From PSRJ01 sp963825305 (GTDB lineage Bacteria; Acidobacteriota; Terriglobia; Bryobacterales; Bryobacteraceae): DNA of 64,000 nucleotides. Positions within the stretch are counted from its first letter, which is position 1; each line of letters begins with the position of its first letter. Where the stretch lies: positions 137,584 through 201,583 of the forward strand of contig CAWGTA010000010.1 in assembly GCA_963825305.1 (NCBI GenBank). Reading direction: 5' to 3'. The notes under the pieces were generated by a model. It was not told the DNA's origin, did no database searches, and was given only the letters and a program-made list of their open reading frames with translations. The position numbers and the translations under genes are program-made. This document shows, in pieces, positions 1-8,285 of this stretch.

Positions 1-192
1 TTCTTCGAATACACCACCGTCGACACAGCGGCCCAGGTGCTCCACGAAATTGCCATAGAGCTTGGGATCGATATCTCCGATGACGCGCTCGGTGTCGATC
101 TTGACGCGGGCCCGGAGCGGGCTCTGCTGGGCGCGCAGGACATAGGGCGCCGCGGCTACAGACAATGCAAAATTGCGTCTCGATATTTTCAT
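1..192 (-). CDS. Alpha-L-arabinofuranosidase (GH51), N-terminal 64 residues only
   Basis: The reverse strand reads from an ATG at 190-192 to the window edge without a stop. It opens with a Tat-like leader (SRRNFALS then a short hydrophobic stretch ending APYVLRAQQ). The segment DPKLYGNFVEHLGRCVDGGV follows, matching the conserved N-terminus of GH51 arabinofuranosidases ('GHFVEHLGRCIYGGI'). Family members remove terminal arabinofuranosyl residues from plant polysaccharides; the leader suggests export. The catalytic domain lies outside the window, so activity cannot be judged. It is divergent from the histidine kinase, with a shared upstream region of about 170 bp. Confidence 0.75.
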   Translation of the reverse strand, partial: MKISRRNFALSVAAAPYVLRAQQSPLRARVKIDTERVIGDIDPKLYGNFVEHLGRCVDGGVFEE

Positions 193-359
193 GATTGCCT
201 CGAACGGTAGAAAGGCGATTGTATGTCCGGGTGATCACGACGTCAATCCCGAAAGGTTGCACTACCCCGCTTACTAAGGTTGACGTTGCCCCGGTCCCGG
301 CCCGCCGATTACAGTCAAGAACATCGCCCCCCGAACGCGACGACTGGGCCTGCCAGCGA

Positions 360-2282
360 GTGATTTCCAAGGGAAAGGGGCTTTCCAACAACCTCGTGAA
401 AGGGCTCTCGGCATTAGCGAAGGCGTACCTGCTGTTGGTTTGGGCCGCGGCCGCCACGCTTGTGTTTCTAGCCTGGCGAGACGCGTCTCCACTCATGCCC
501 GCCATTCTCCCCTGCCTGGTGGGCGCCGTCGCGTCATCCGGGTTCAAGGTCCGGCTGCCCGGAGTGACGGGAACGCTTTCGGTCAACTTCGTTTTTGTCC
601 TCACCGCGATCGCCGATCTGCCCCTCAGCCAGGTCTTACTATTGGGTTGCTGCGCCGCTATAGCGCAGTCGTGGATCCGGTCGCGCGGGGGCACATCGCC
701 GGTTCAAGCCGCTTTCAATCTGGGCAACATGGCCATCTCTGTGGCGGCCGGCTATGGGGCTTTTCATTCTCCACTGTTCAGCGGCGCACTCGCGCACCTG
801 CCGATTCAATTGCTCGCCGCTACGGCTGCGTTCTATCTGGTGAACACCGCGCTGGTGGCCGGAATTATCTCCCTCGCCGAGCGAAAATCCTTCGTGCGGG
901 TGTGGCGCGCCAGTTTCGGCTGGGTCTTGGCGCACTATCTGGTGGGCGCCGCCATCGCGGCCCTGCTCCATGTGTCGGTCGCTTCCCTCGGCTGGTCTTC
1001 CTGGCTGCTCATTCTGCCGGTGCTGTATCTGATCTACCGCTCCTACAAAATGTATCTACAAAGCATCGAGGAAGCGGTCGAACTGGCGCGCGCCAAGGAG
1101 GCGGCGGAGGAATCCAACCAGCTCAAGTCGGAATTCCTGGCCAACATGAGTCATGAAATCCGCACGCCCATGAACGGCGTTCTGGGCATGGCGGAGCTTC
1201 TGCTCACCACACCGCTAGCCGCAGACCAGCGCGAATATGTGGACGTCATTCACGGCTCGGCATCGGCGCTGCTGGCCATCATCAACGACATACTGGATCT
1301 TTCCCGCATCGAGGCCGGGAGGCTCGAACTACACTTCGAACCCGCCAGCCTGCACGAGATTGTGTGGGCGGTTCTCAACCTGCTGGCGCCCAAGATCGCT
1401 GAGAAGGGCATCGATCTGCGCTTCACGGCAGCCGACACCGTCCCTTCGCATTTCCAGTGTGACGCGGGGCGCGTCCGCCAGATTCTTCTGAACCTCGTTG
1501 GCAATGCGGTGAAATTCACGGAGCGAGGAACGGTCGACGTCAACGTGGAGTTATGCGAGGAAAACGGCGCTCCGGCGATTGAGTTTCGAGTCAAGGATAC
1601 GGGCATCGGGATTCCCGATCATCTCCACAAACGGCTATTTCGTCCCTTCGTGCAAGGTGACGGCTCGACCACGCGCAAATACGGCGGCAACGGCCTGGGC
1701 CTGAGCATCAGCGCGCAACTGGTTTCGTTGATGGCGGGGACCATCGGAATGAGCAGCCGCCCCGATGAGGGTTCCACGTTCTGGTTCCGCATCCCCTACG
1801 TCGAGTGTGCGACGCCCGCCGCCCCGGCCCCGGTGCAGGTTGCACTGCCCGTGGCTGAACCCGCCGTTCCCGTCAGCAGCGGCCAAGTCGAAATCCTGGT
1901 GGTCGATGACCATCCCATGAATTTGAAGTTGATGCAAGGGTTCATCCAGAAGCTCGGATGCGCTTGCTCAATTGCTCGCAACGGGCGCGAAGCGGTCGAC
2001 GCCTGGGCAAGCCGCCCGGTAACGGCTGTGTTTATGGATTGCCAGATGCCGGTGATGGATGGATTCGAGGCCACCGCTGAGATCCGGCGGTTAGAAGGCG
2101 CGGCGCGGCACACCCCCATCATTGCCATGACGGCCAACGCACTAACCGGCGACCGGGAGAAATGCCTCGCGGCGGGCATGGACGACTACATGAGCAAACC
2201 GGTGAAGTTGGCGGAACTCAAAGTGTTGATTGAGACGCTACGGGCGCAATCCGCCGCATTCACTGCCTCGTGTCATACATGA
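360..2282 (+). CDS. Hybrid sensor histidine kinase with C-terminal receiver domain
   Basis: An N-terminal membrane region of several hydrophobic helices (residues ~15-240 from the chosen start) is followed by HisKA with the phospho-acceptor His265 in NMSHEIRTPMNG. The HATPase has an N box (LLNLVGNAVKF), G1 box (DTGIGIP) and G2 box (GGNGLGLS). The C-terminal receiver carries Asp560 in FMDCQMPVMDGFEA and a KP motif near the end. It is therefore a membrane-anchored phosphorelay kinase with no recognised periplasmic sensor. The frame is open from a TTG at 195, but that would leave almost no room beside the divergent gene; GTG 360 or GTG 396 directly before the hydrophobic region is more likely. 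The stop overlaps the next ATG (ATGA), so it is translationally coupled to an ABC transporter. Confidence 0.85.
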   Translation: MISKGKGLSNNLVKGLSALAKAYLLLVWAAAATLVFLAWRDASPLMPAILPCLVGAVASSGFKVRLPGVTGTLSVNFVFVLTAIADLPLSQVLLLGCCAAIAQSWIRSRGGTSPVQAAFNLGNMAISVAAGYGAFHSPLFSGALAHLPIQLLAATAAFYLVNTALVAGIISLAERKSFVRVWRASFGWVLAHYLVGAAIAALLHVSVASLGWSSWLLILPVLYLIYRSYKMYLQSIEEAVELARAKEAAEESNQLKSEFLANMSHEIRTPMNGVLGMAELLLTTPLAADQREYVDVIHGSASALLAIINDILDLSRIEAGRLELHFEPASLHEIVWAVLNLLAPKIAEKGIDLRFTAADTVPSHFQCDAGRVRQILLNLVGNAVKFTERGTVDVNVELCEENGAPAIEFRVKDTGIGIPDHLHKRLFRPFVQGDGSTTRKYGGNGLGLSISAQLVSLMAGTIGMSSRPDEGSTFWFRIPYVECATPAAPAPVQVALPVAEPAVPVSSGQVEILVVDDHPMNLKLMQGFIQKLGCACSIARNGREAVDAWASRPVTAVFMDCQMPVMDGFEATAEIRRLEGAARHTPIIAMTANALTGDREKCLAAGMDDYMSKPVKLAELKVLIETLRAQSAAFTASCHT

Positions 2283-3166
2283 AGTTATTGCGCGCGACTA
2301 CCGGGCCAATCCTGACGATGCTCTTGGGCGGGCTGCTGACAGTGTGGCTGGTGCGGCAGGCGCCGGGCTATGGGGCAGACGCTTCTCAATTGGATGGGCG
2401 GCTGCGCGCCGAGAGCGTTGCGACTCTGCGAGCGCAAAGCCAGGGCCATTTGAACACGTGGCAGCTCTACACGGCATACCTCAAAGGAATGGCGCGGGGC
2501 GACCTGGGCACTTCACTGGCGTGGAACCGGCCGGTGGCGCAACTTCTGGGACAGCGCGGCCTGGTGACGCTGGCTTCCTCGGGCTTGGCCGTATTGTTCG
2601 GCTGGGCCGCGGCGGTGGTGGTGGCGCTCGCCTGTCGTTTCCGCGCCTTGCCTCTGGTGAATAGCACCTCTCGAGGCGCAGCTTCGGCACTGCTCTGCTT
2701 GCCTGCTCCCGCAGTCGCCCTGCTTTTGTCGATGGTTGTACGCCCGGCCGTGCCCACGCTGGTGGCGGCAGCCGTTACGGGACTGGCGATCTTTGCCCGA
2801 GTGCTGCTGCCATCGTCCGCTTTGCTATCCGCTTCGGAAGCCGAACCCCACGTCCTGCAGGCGCGTGCGCGCGGCGTCACCTCGCTACGCCTGGTGATCT
2901 GGCATGTGTTTCGATGTGCGGCGCCGGCACTGTTTTCTTTGCTCGCGGCTTCCGTTCCGGTGGCCTTCGGGATCGCTGTGCCGGTGGAGACGGTTTGCAA
3001 TCTGCCTGGCGCCGGGCAATTGGCGTGGCTGGCGGCACAGAAGCGCGACCTTCCGGTGTTGACTGGCCTCACGTTCGCGTTGATGGCTGTCACGCTTCTC
3101 TCCAGCAGCGTGGCGCGTGCGCTGTCCTTATCCGGACCCGAACTTGCCGAAAGGCGTACCGCGTGA
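2279..3166 (+). CDS. ABC transporter permease, oligopeptide/dipeptide type (DppB-like)
   Basis: A 295-residue membrane protein with an N-terminal helix (LTMLLGGLLTVWLVRQAPG), a periplasmic loop, then about five more helices. The EAA-type loop for ATPase contact is seen around VLQARARGVTSLRLVIWHVFRCA, and the segment PVETVCNLPGAGQLAWLA matches 'E.vF..PGlG.l' of DppB/OppB permeases. The annotated start is ATG 2279 within an ATGA overlap with the kinase; a GTG nine bases upstream is less likely. It should form the membrane channel with the next gene product for peptide or nickel-type substrates. The substrate is not predictable from sequence. Confidence 0.87.
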   Translation: MKLLRATTGPILTMLLGGLLTVWLVRQAPGYGADASQLDGRLRAESVATLRAQSQGHLNTWQLYTAYLKGMARGDLGTSLAWNRPVAQLLGQRGLVTLASSGLAVLFGWAAAVVVALACRFRALPLVNSTSRGAASALLCLPAPAVALLLSMVVRPAVPTLVAAAVTGLAIFARVLLPSSALLSASEAEPHVLQARARGVTSLRLVIWHVFRCAAPALFSLLAASVPVAFGIAVPVETVCNLPGAGQLAWLAAQKRDLPVLTGLTFALMAVTLLSSSVARALSLSGPELAERRTA

Positions 3167-3999
3167 AGGCACCGGGCAAGGTGGCCGCGCGCGTCGTACT
3201 ATCGCTTCTGGCGGCGTCCAGTTTCGCAGCCGGATGGATCCGCCCGTCCGGATACGCCGTGCAGTTTCGAGACGCTCCCGCAGTCGCGCCATCGGCACGA
3301 TTCCCCCTCGGCACGGACGACCTGGGCCGCGACCTTTTGGCACGCACGTTGTATGGCATGCGGCTCTCGTTCCTGCTGGCGGGCTCCGCCGCCCTGGTCT
3401 CCACGGCGATTGCCGGCCTGGCCGGGATCGCCACAGGAGTCTTGGGCAGAGGCTTCGAACAAGCACTGGAAATCGCTTCCAATCTGCTGATGTCGCTGCC
3501 GTGGCTTTTTCTGCTGCTGCTGGCGCGGGCTTTGCTTCCACTCGAAATGCCGGCGGAAACATCCGTCCTGGTCACCTTTCTTTTACTGGCCCTGCTCGGC
3601 TGGGCCCCGGCGGCGCGCGTGATCGGAGCATCCGCGCGGTCGCTGCGCCACTCCGGGTTCACATTGCGCGCGCGTGCCGAAGGCGCGGGAAGTTGGCGCT
3701 TGATCTGGTATCAGCTATGGCCGAATCTGCGACGCCTCATCGGCACGCAGTTCCTGATGCTGTTGCCCGGATTCATCTTGAGTGAAGCGACCCTGAGTTT
3801 CCTGGGGTTGGGTGTGGGTGAGCCGTTACCGTCATGGGGTGGACTGTTACGGAACCTCGAAGATTACTCCGCAGTCAAGGAACAGCCCTGGCGCGTTGCA
3901 CCGCTGGTTCTGATGTTCTTGACTGTCGCTTGTCTCCAAAGTCTCAGTGGGGCGGCGCCATGCGCTGCCCAAAACGCCGCTCCCCAGAGGAAAATATGA
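3163..3999 (+). CDS. ABC transporter permease, DppC-like
   Basis: A 278-residue permease starting at GTG 3163, overlapping the previous stop (GTGA). An N-terminal helix is followed by the family-typical segment FPLGTDDLGRDLLARTLYG (DppC 'lGTD.lGRD..sR...G'), then five or so helices. The EAA loop is around TLRARAEGAGSWRLIWYQLWPN and the ending is EATLSFLGLGVGEPLPSWG. The frame is open far upstream but that part is out of phase with any homology. The last ~20 residues (SGAAPCAAQNAAPQRKI) lack the usual 'GD.LRD.LDPR' end, so the C-terminus may be divergent or altered by a small indel. It is the second channel half of this transporter. Confidence 0.87.
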   Translation: MKAPGKVAARVVLSLLAASSFAAGWIRPSGYAVQFRDAPAVAPSARFPLGTDDLGRDLLARTLYGMRLSFLLAGSAALVSTAIAGLAGIATGVLGRGFEQALEIASNLLMSLPWLFLLLLARALLPLEMPAETSVLVTFLLLALLGWAPAARVIGASARSLRHSGFTLRARAEGAGSWRLIWYQLWPNLRRLIGTQFLMLLPGFILSEATLSFLGLGVGEPLPSWGGLLRNLEDYSAVKEQPWRVAPLVLMFLTVACLQSLSGAAPCAAQNAAPQRKI

Positions 4000-5615
4000 A
4001 GCCTTTCTCGTTGATTTTGTTCTTTGCGCTGCAGTTGGCCGCAGCCGGGCATTGGGGCGGAGAGCTCCGATTCGCGATTGATTCCGATCCGAAGACGTTC
4101 AATCCTCTTCTCGTGACGGAGCAATCCGCGGGCGTCGTCCGCTACCTGACCGGCGGGATGCTCATCCGGTGGAATCACGCCACCCAAGCCATGGATCCGG
4201 AGCTGGCACAGAGTTGGCGCGTGTCTCCAGACGGGCGCGAGATTCGTTTTGAGCTGCGCCCCGACGCACGGTTTTCCGACGGGTCGCCCGTGACCGCGCA
4301 GGATGCCGCTTTCACCTTCCGCACGCTTCTGGACCCGAAGACGCCTTCGGCTGACGCGGATGCATTCCGTGTCGGAGGACAGCAGATCGTCGTCGAAGCG
4401 CCGGGAGACCGTGTCCTGCTGCTCAAATTCGCGCAGCCGATCGCGGGAGTGGAGCGCTTATTCGGCTCCATCGCCATCGTGAGTGCGCGAGCGCTGGCAA
4501 ACGCGCAAGACCCGGCCCACATGCCCACGGCGGGACCGTTTCACATCACACAATACCAACCCGGGTCGGAAATAGTTCTAACTCGCAATTCTTACTATTG
4601 GAAGACTGTGGAAGGGCGGCGACTGCCCTACCTGGATGGCGTGCGCCTCAAGATCCGGCAGGACCGCTCGCTCGAAGTGAACAGCCTGCTGTCCGGAGAG
4701 CTCGACCTGATCGACAGTGTCGATCCCAAGGCCTTCGCGCGCTTGGCGAAGACGGGCGGCGTTACGACCATCGATGCCGGCCCCTCTCTTGACTCGGAAC
4801 AGCTCTGGTTCAACCAGAACCCCAACGCGCCGTTGACTGACTACCGCAAGGCCTGGTTCCACTCGCAGCAATTTCGCCAGGCAATTTCCCTTGCGATCCA
4901 TCGGGACGATTTGGCCAAGCTGGTGTATGACTCGCATGCGCAGCCGGCTGCGGCCATCGTACCGGCGTCCAATCGCGCCTGGAACAACCCCGCGCTCAAG
5001 CCACCTCCCTTCGATCCGGCGGCCGCGCAGAAGCTTTTGGCGTCGGCTGGATTTCGCATGGAGAAGGGCGCGCTGAATGATCCCAACAATCATGCGGTCG
5101 AGTTCACCATCATCACCAACTCCGGCAGCGCCAGCCGGGAACGCCTGGCCGTGTTGATCCAGCAAGACCTCGCACGCATCGGCATCGGCGTCCGCCTGGT
5201 CACTCTGGATTTCCCGTCGTTGATCGAACGTCTCACTCGTACCTTCGACTATGAAGCGTGTCTTCTCGGCATGGTGAATGACGACCTGGATCCCAATGCC
5301 CAGATGAACGTCTGGCTGAGTTCCGGTCCGAATCATCCCTGGTATCCCGAGGAGAAGAGTCCCGCCACACCTTGGGAAGCCGAGATCGACCGGCTGATGC
5401 TGCAGCAAAGCCGCGAAACCAAGACAGCGCTCCGCAAGAAAGCCTTTGACCGGGTGCAAGAGATCGTGGCGCAAGAGGCTCCTGTCATTTTCCTGGTCGG
5501 CAAACATTCTTTGTGCGCGTATGGCCCACGCGTTGGGAACGCCTCACCTTCTCCGTTTTTTCCGCAGACGTTCTGGAACATTGATCAGCTCTACGTGCGC
5601 TCGGAACATCCATGA
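3996..5615 (+). CDS. Extracellular solute-binding protein, family 5 (oligopeptide-type)
   Basis: A 539-residue exported protein with a short signal peptide (KPFSLILFFALQLAAAG) and no clear lipobox Cys. The N-terminal lobe has the SBP_bac_5 signature: ELRFAIDSDPKTFNPLL, then 'LAQSWRVSPDGREIRFELRPDARFSDG..VTA.D..FTF'. The middle part carries FRQAISLAIHRDDLAKLVY and the C-terminal lobe has DPNAQMNVWLSSG. It is the substrate receptor for the two permeases, probably for peptides. It starts at the ATGA overlap with the upstream permease and itself overlaps the ATPase gene by 4 bp, so the four transport genes form one coupled unit. Confidence 0.9.
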   Translation: MKPFSLILFFALQLAAAGHWGGELRFAIDSDPKTFNPLLVTEQSAGVVRYLTGGMLIRWNHATQAMDPELAQSWRVSPDGREIRFELRPDARFSDGSPVTAQDAAFTFRTLLDPKTPSADADAFRVGGQQIVVEAPGDRVLLLKFAQPIAGVERLFGSIAIVSARALANAQDPAHMPTAGPFHITQYQPGSEIVLTRNSYYWKTVEGRRLPYLDGVRLKIRQDRSLEVNSLLSGELDLIDSVDPKAFARLAKTGGVTTIDAGPSLDSEQLWFNQNPNAPLTDYRKAWFHSQQFRQAISLAIHRDDLAKLVYDSHAQPAAAIVPASNRAWNNPALKPPPFDPAAAQKLLASAGFRMEKGALNDPNNHAVEFTIITNSGSASRERLAVLIQQDLARIGIGVRLVTLDFPSLIERLTRTFDYEACLLGMVNDDLDPNAQMNVWLSSGPNHPWYPEEKSPATPWEAEIDRLMLQQSRETKTALRKKAFDRVQEIVAQEAPVIFLVGKHSLCAYGPRVGNASPSPFFPQTFWNIDQLYVRSEHP

Positions 5616-6391
5616 ATGAATTACTCCAGGTGCGCTGCAGCGCCGGCTACGGGGTTTCCACACCGGTCCTTGACGGCCTGGAATTCTCCATCGGCGAAGG
5701 CGAGGCTTTCGGCCTGGTGGGAGAGAGCGGCGCCGGAAAAAGCACGGTCGGCCTGGCATTGCTGAATTTGCTCCGATGGACGGGCGGCTGGGTGGATGGC
5801 GAAGTTCGCTACCGCGGGCGCAATCTGCTGACATTGAGTGAACGTGAGATCCGGCGCGTCCGTGGAAAGGAAATCGCGCTGGTGCCGCAGAGCCCGCTGG
5901 CATCGTTGAACCCTGCACTGCGCCTGGAAAGCCACTTCAAGGAGGCATGGAAGGTGCACTCGGCGGAGCCTTGGCGCAGCGCTCGGGACCGCGTTGTGGA
6001 ACTGTTGGCCGGCGTTCAATTGCCATCGGACGATAAATTCTTGAAGCGGTACCCCCGCGAGCTGAGCGTAGGAATGGCGCAGCGCCTGGTCATCGCCTTG
6101 GCGTTGCTGCACCGGCCGGCGTTGGTGATTGCGGACGAACCGACCAGCGCTTTAGACCCGGTCACTCAAGCCGATATCTTAAGACTGTTCGCCGGCATCA
6201 ACGCGAGTGGCTCCGCTCTTCTGTATATCTCGCACGATCTTCCTTCGGTGGCTGCGCTATGCGGCCGCGTCGCGATTCTACAGCAAGGCCGCGTCGTGGA
6301 GGAGGGCCTGTGTGACGAAGTGTTTCGGAAGCCCGCGCACCCTTACGCGCACCGGCTGATCCAAGCGGTAGCGGCCTGGCCACCGCGGTAG
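5612..6391 (+). CDS. ABC transporter ATP-binding protein, DppD/OppD-like
   Basis: A 259-residue ATPase: Walker A GESGAGKST, Q-loop VPQSPLASLNP, signature LSVGMAQR (usually LSGGM.QR), Walker B LVIADEPTSALD, and switch His in YISHDLPSV. The C-terminal HPYAHRLIQA is the short oligopeptide-importer tail; the longer extension that some DppD/DppF proteins use to bind an Fe-S cluster is missing. It is the last gene of the unit and the only ATPase in it. Dpp/Opp systems usually need two, so it either works as a homodimer or pairs with an ATPase encoded elsewhere. Confidence 0.9.
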   Translation: MNELLQVRCSAGYGVSTPVLDGLEFSIGEGEAFGLVGESGAGKSTVGLALLNLLRWTGGWVDGEVRYRGRNLLTLSEREIRRVRGKEIALVPQSPLASLNPALRLESHFKEAWKVHSAEPWRSARDRVVELLAGVQLPSDDKFLKRYPRELSVGMAQRLVIALALLHRPALVIADEPTSALDPVTQADILRLFAGINASGSALLYISHDLPSVAALCGRVAILQQGRVVEEGLCDEVFRKPAHPYAHRLIQAVAAWPPR

Positions 6392-6418
6392 CAGAACAAC
6401 GAGCGTCCGCGCCACGTG

Positions 6419-8101
6419 CTAGTTGTCGCCATCACCGGCAACCGAGCTACCCCACATGGCCGAACTGCCCCACATCGCAGAACTACCCCACATCGCCGAG
6501 TTGCCCCACATTGCGGAACTGCCCCACATCGCCGAGCTACCCCACATCGCGGAGTCGCCCCAGAGGACCGATGATCCCCACATCGCCGAGGTGGCGCTGG
6601 TGGGCGCCATCACGTTGGAGCCCCACACCGCAGTGTTCCCCCACATCGCCGAACTGCCCCACAAGGCGGCGGCATTGGGAGTCATGTAAATGCGATCGGT
6701 GGATCTCACGTAGTTCGCTTTAGGCGACAGCGCCGGCTTAGCTGCCGAATCATGGTCCGCTAGTGCGGCGGCAATATCCAGATACCCGGCGCCAATCGTG
6801 AGAGCGTCGTAGTAGTCGGTGTAAGAGACACCCGCATCCACAACCGTTGACTGAGCCGGGAAAACCTTATAAGCAGTCTTCATCAACCGCGCCTTGATGG
6901 TGTCTGGAGTAATCCCTGGCTCGCGGCCAATCATCAGGGCAGCGGTCGCGCTGACCACCGGCGCCGCCATGCTGGTACCGTTTAAAGTGAGATAGGCGGG
7001 AGCGCCGCTGAGTCCGTAGCTGGAAGGCGGCACTATGTTGGCGGGATATTCCGCCGCCAGCGTCGAACCCGGCGATAAAACCGAGATCGTCTCGTTGCCG
7101 GGAGCCACGATGTCCGGCTTGATGATCCCGTCAACCGTCGTCGGCCCTCGCGAGCTGTAGCTCGCCACCAGATCATCGTTGCGGGTATCCGTGTCCATCG
7201 GCTTCATGGCTCCGACGGTGATGACATACGGGTCATTAGCCGGCGAAAGAATCGTCGAATAGCCCATCCTGCCGCCATTCCCGGCGGCCACAACCACCGT
7301 GATCCCGGCCTTCCAGGCTTGCTCCACGGCGATGCACAGCGGGTCGAGCAAGTAGGTCTCTTGAATCGGACGACCGAGGGAGAGGTTAATCACCTTGATG
7401 TTATATTTATCCTTGAGCTGAATCGCCGTCGCGATCCCCGCGATAACAGTAGAATCGCTGCTGCCGCCATTGGCGTTGAGCACCTGGAGGTCGACCAGGT
7501 TCACGCCGGGCGCAATTCCTGCAAACACATTGCTGCCCTTCTGAGAGCCGGCGCCGTTACCGGCGATGATGCCCGCGACGTGAGTGCCGTGGCCGTATAA
7601 GTCATTCTGCAGGCCGACGAAGGATTGGCGATAGAGCGGACGCGGCAGATCCGGAACATTAGCGATCCCGCTGTCGATTACGGCGACCGTCACCCCGGAG
7701 CCTTTCAAATTCATGGACCAGGCGGCGGGTGCGTTTACGGCATACTCATAGTGATCGTAACTGCCGGCCAAAAACCGATCGGGCGTGATGTAGGTGACAC
7801 TCGGATCGTTGGAAAGCGTTGCCAGATCGCTGGGCGTCACTTGCATTAGGATGCCGTTGATGAGCGGGAGGTCCTGTAACACCGTGCCGACGAGCTTGAG
7901 AACGGTTCCAATCAGTCCGCCGACCAGTCCACCGCTGGTGCTGGTGGCGGTGGGGGTGCGCTGTACAATGACATTGAATTGGGCCGGCAGTTGTCCCTGC
8001 AGGTCCGGGGAAACCTTGTTCGGGTTTAGCGCCGACGCCGCATGAGTCACCTGGCTCAAAAGTGTTCCCCAAAGCAGTACCAATAGTGCGCGTCTCTTCA
8101 T
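6419..8101 (-). CDS. S8 family serine peptidase (subtilase) with C-terminal WG-repeat tail
   Basis: A 560-residue exported subtilase. The start ATG at 8101 has GGAG nine bases upstream and is followed by a signal peptide (MKRRALLVLLWGTLLSQVTHA). An inhibitor-I9-like propeptide region comes next. The catalytic triad is visible: Asp in VAVIDSGIANVP, His in GHGTHVAGIIAG, Ser in NGTSMAAPVVSA, with the oxyanion Asn in VVVAAGNGG. After the catalytic domain the last ~85 residues consist of 11 copies of a hexapeptide with consensus AMWGSS, interrupted once by VMAPTSATS. It probably acts outside the cytoplasm. The repeat tail has no known function that I can name. A frame extension upstream of 8101 has no support. 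Confidence 0.9.
   Translation of the reverse strand: MKRRALLVLLWGTLLSQVTHAASALNPNKVSPDLQGQLPAQFNVIVQRTPTATSTSGGLVGGLIGTVLKLVGTVLQDLPLINGILMQVTPSDLATLSNDPSVTYITPDRFLAGSYDHYEYAVNAPAAWSMNLKGSGVTVAVIDSGIANVPDLPRPLYRQSFVGLQNDLYGHGTHVAGIIAGNGAGSQKGSNVFAGIAPGVNLVDLQVLNANGGSSDSTVIAGIATAIQLKDKYNIKVINLSLGRPIQETYLLDPLCIAVEQAWKAGITVVVAAGNGGRMGYSTILSPANDPYVITVGAMKPMDTDTRNDDLVASYSSRGPTTVDGIIKPDIVAPGNETISVLSPGSTLAAEYPANIVPPSSYGLSGAPAYLTLNGTSMAAPVVSATAALMIGREPGITPDTIKARLMKTAYKVFPAQSTVVDAGVSYTDYYDALTIGAGYLDIAAALADHDSAAKPALSPKANYVRSTDRIYMTPNAAALWGSSAMWGNTAVWGSNVMAPTSATSAMWGSSVLWGDSAMWGSSAMWGSSAMWGNSAMWGSSAMWGSSAMWGSSVAGDGDN
6443..6672 (-). repeat. 18-bp tandem repeat array encoding the hexapeptide AMWGSS
   Basis: Degenerate 18-bp units containing CCCCACAT on the plus strand are repeated at the 3' end of the subtilase gene. 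Seven units are contiguous or nearly so (AMWGSS/AMWGNS). The others (ALWGSS, AMWGNT, AVWGSN, VLWGDS) are more diverged and one is followed by a non-repeat spacer. The codons differ between units while the peptide stays constant, which points to selection on the protein rather than very recent slippage. Confidence 0.9.
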
Positions 8102-8285
8102 TCCGGTCTCCTCGACTGCCCAGCTACCCTGTAAACTCCTGAGAAACTGTTCACGCTTTCGATTCTGGACTAGACCGAAATGAGGCAATAGTTCTGGAGG
8201 TACTGCTCTGGGGTGAGAAGTACTAGTGGAGTCCGGAAACGCATCCGGGCAACTATGTTTAAAACATTGAGACTACGTCAGTTAC

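Noticed and set aside
280..320. TTGACG ... GATTACAGT as a promoter for the histidine kinase
   Set aside because: The -10 match is poor; not enough to call.
6423..6689. Plus-strand frame with Ala-Glu-Leu-Pro-His-Ile repeats
   Set aside because: It is the antisense reading of the subtilase hexapeptide array; no RBS and no independent support.
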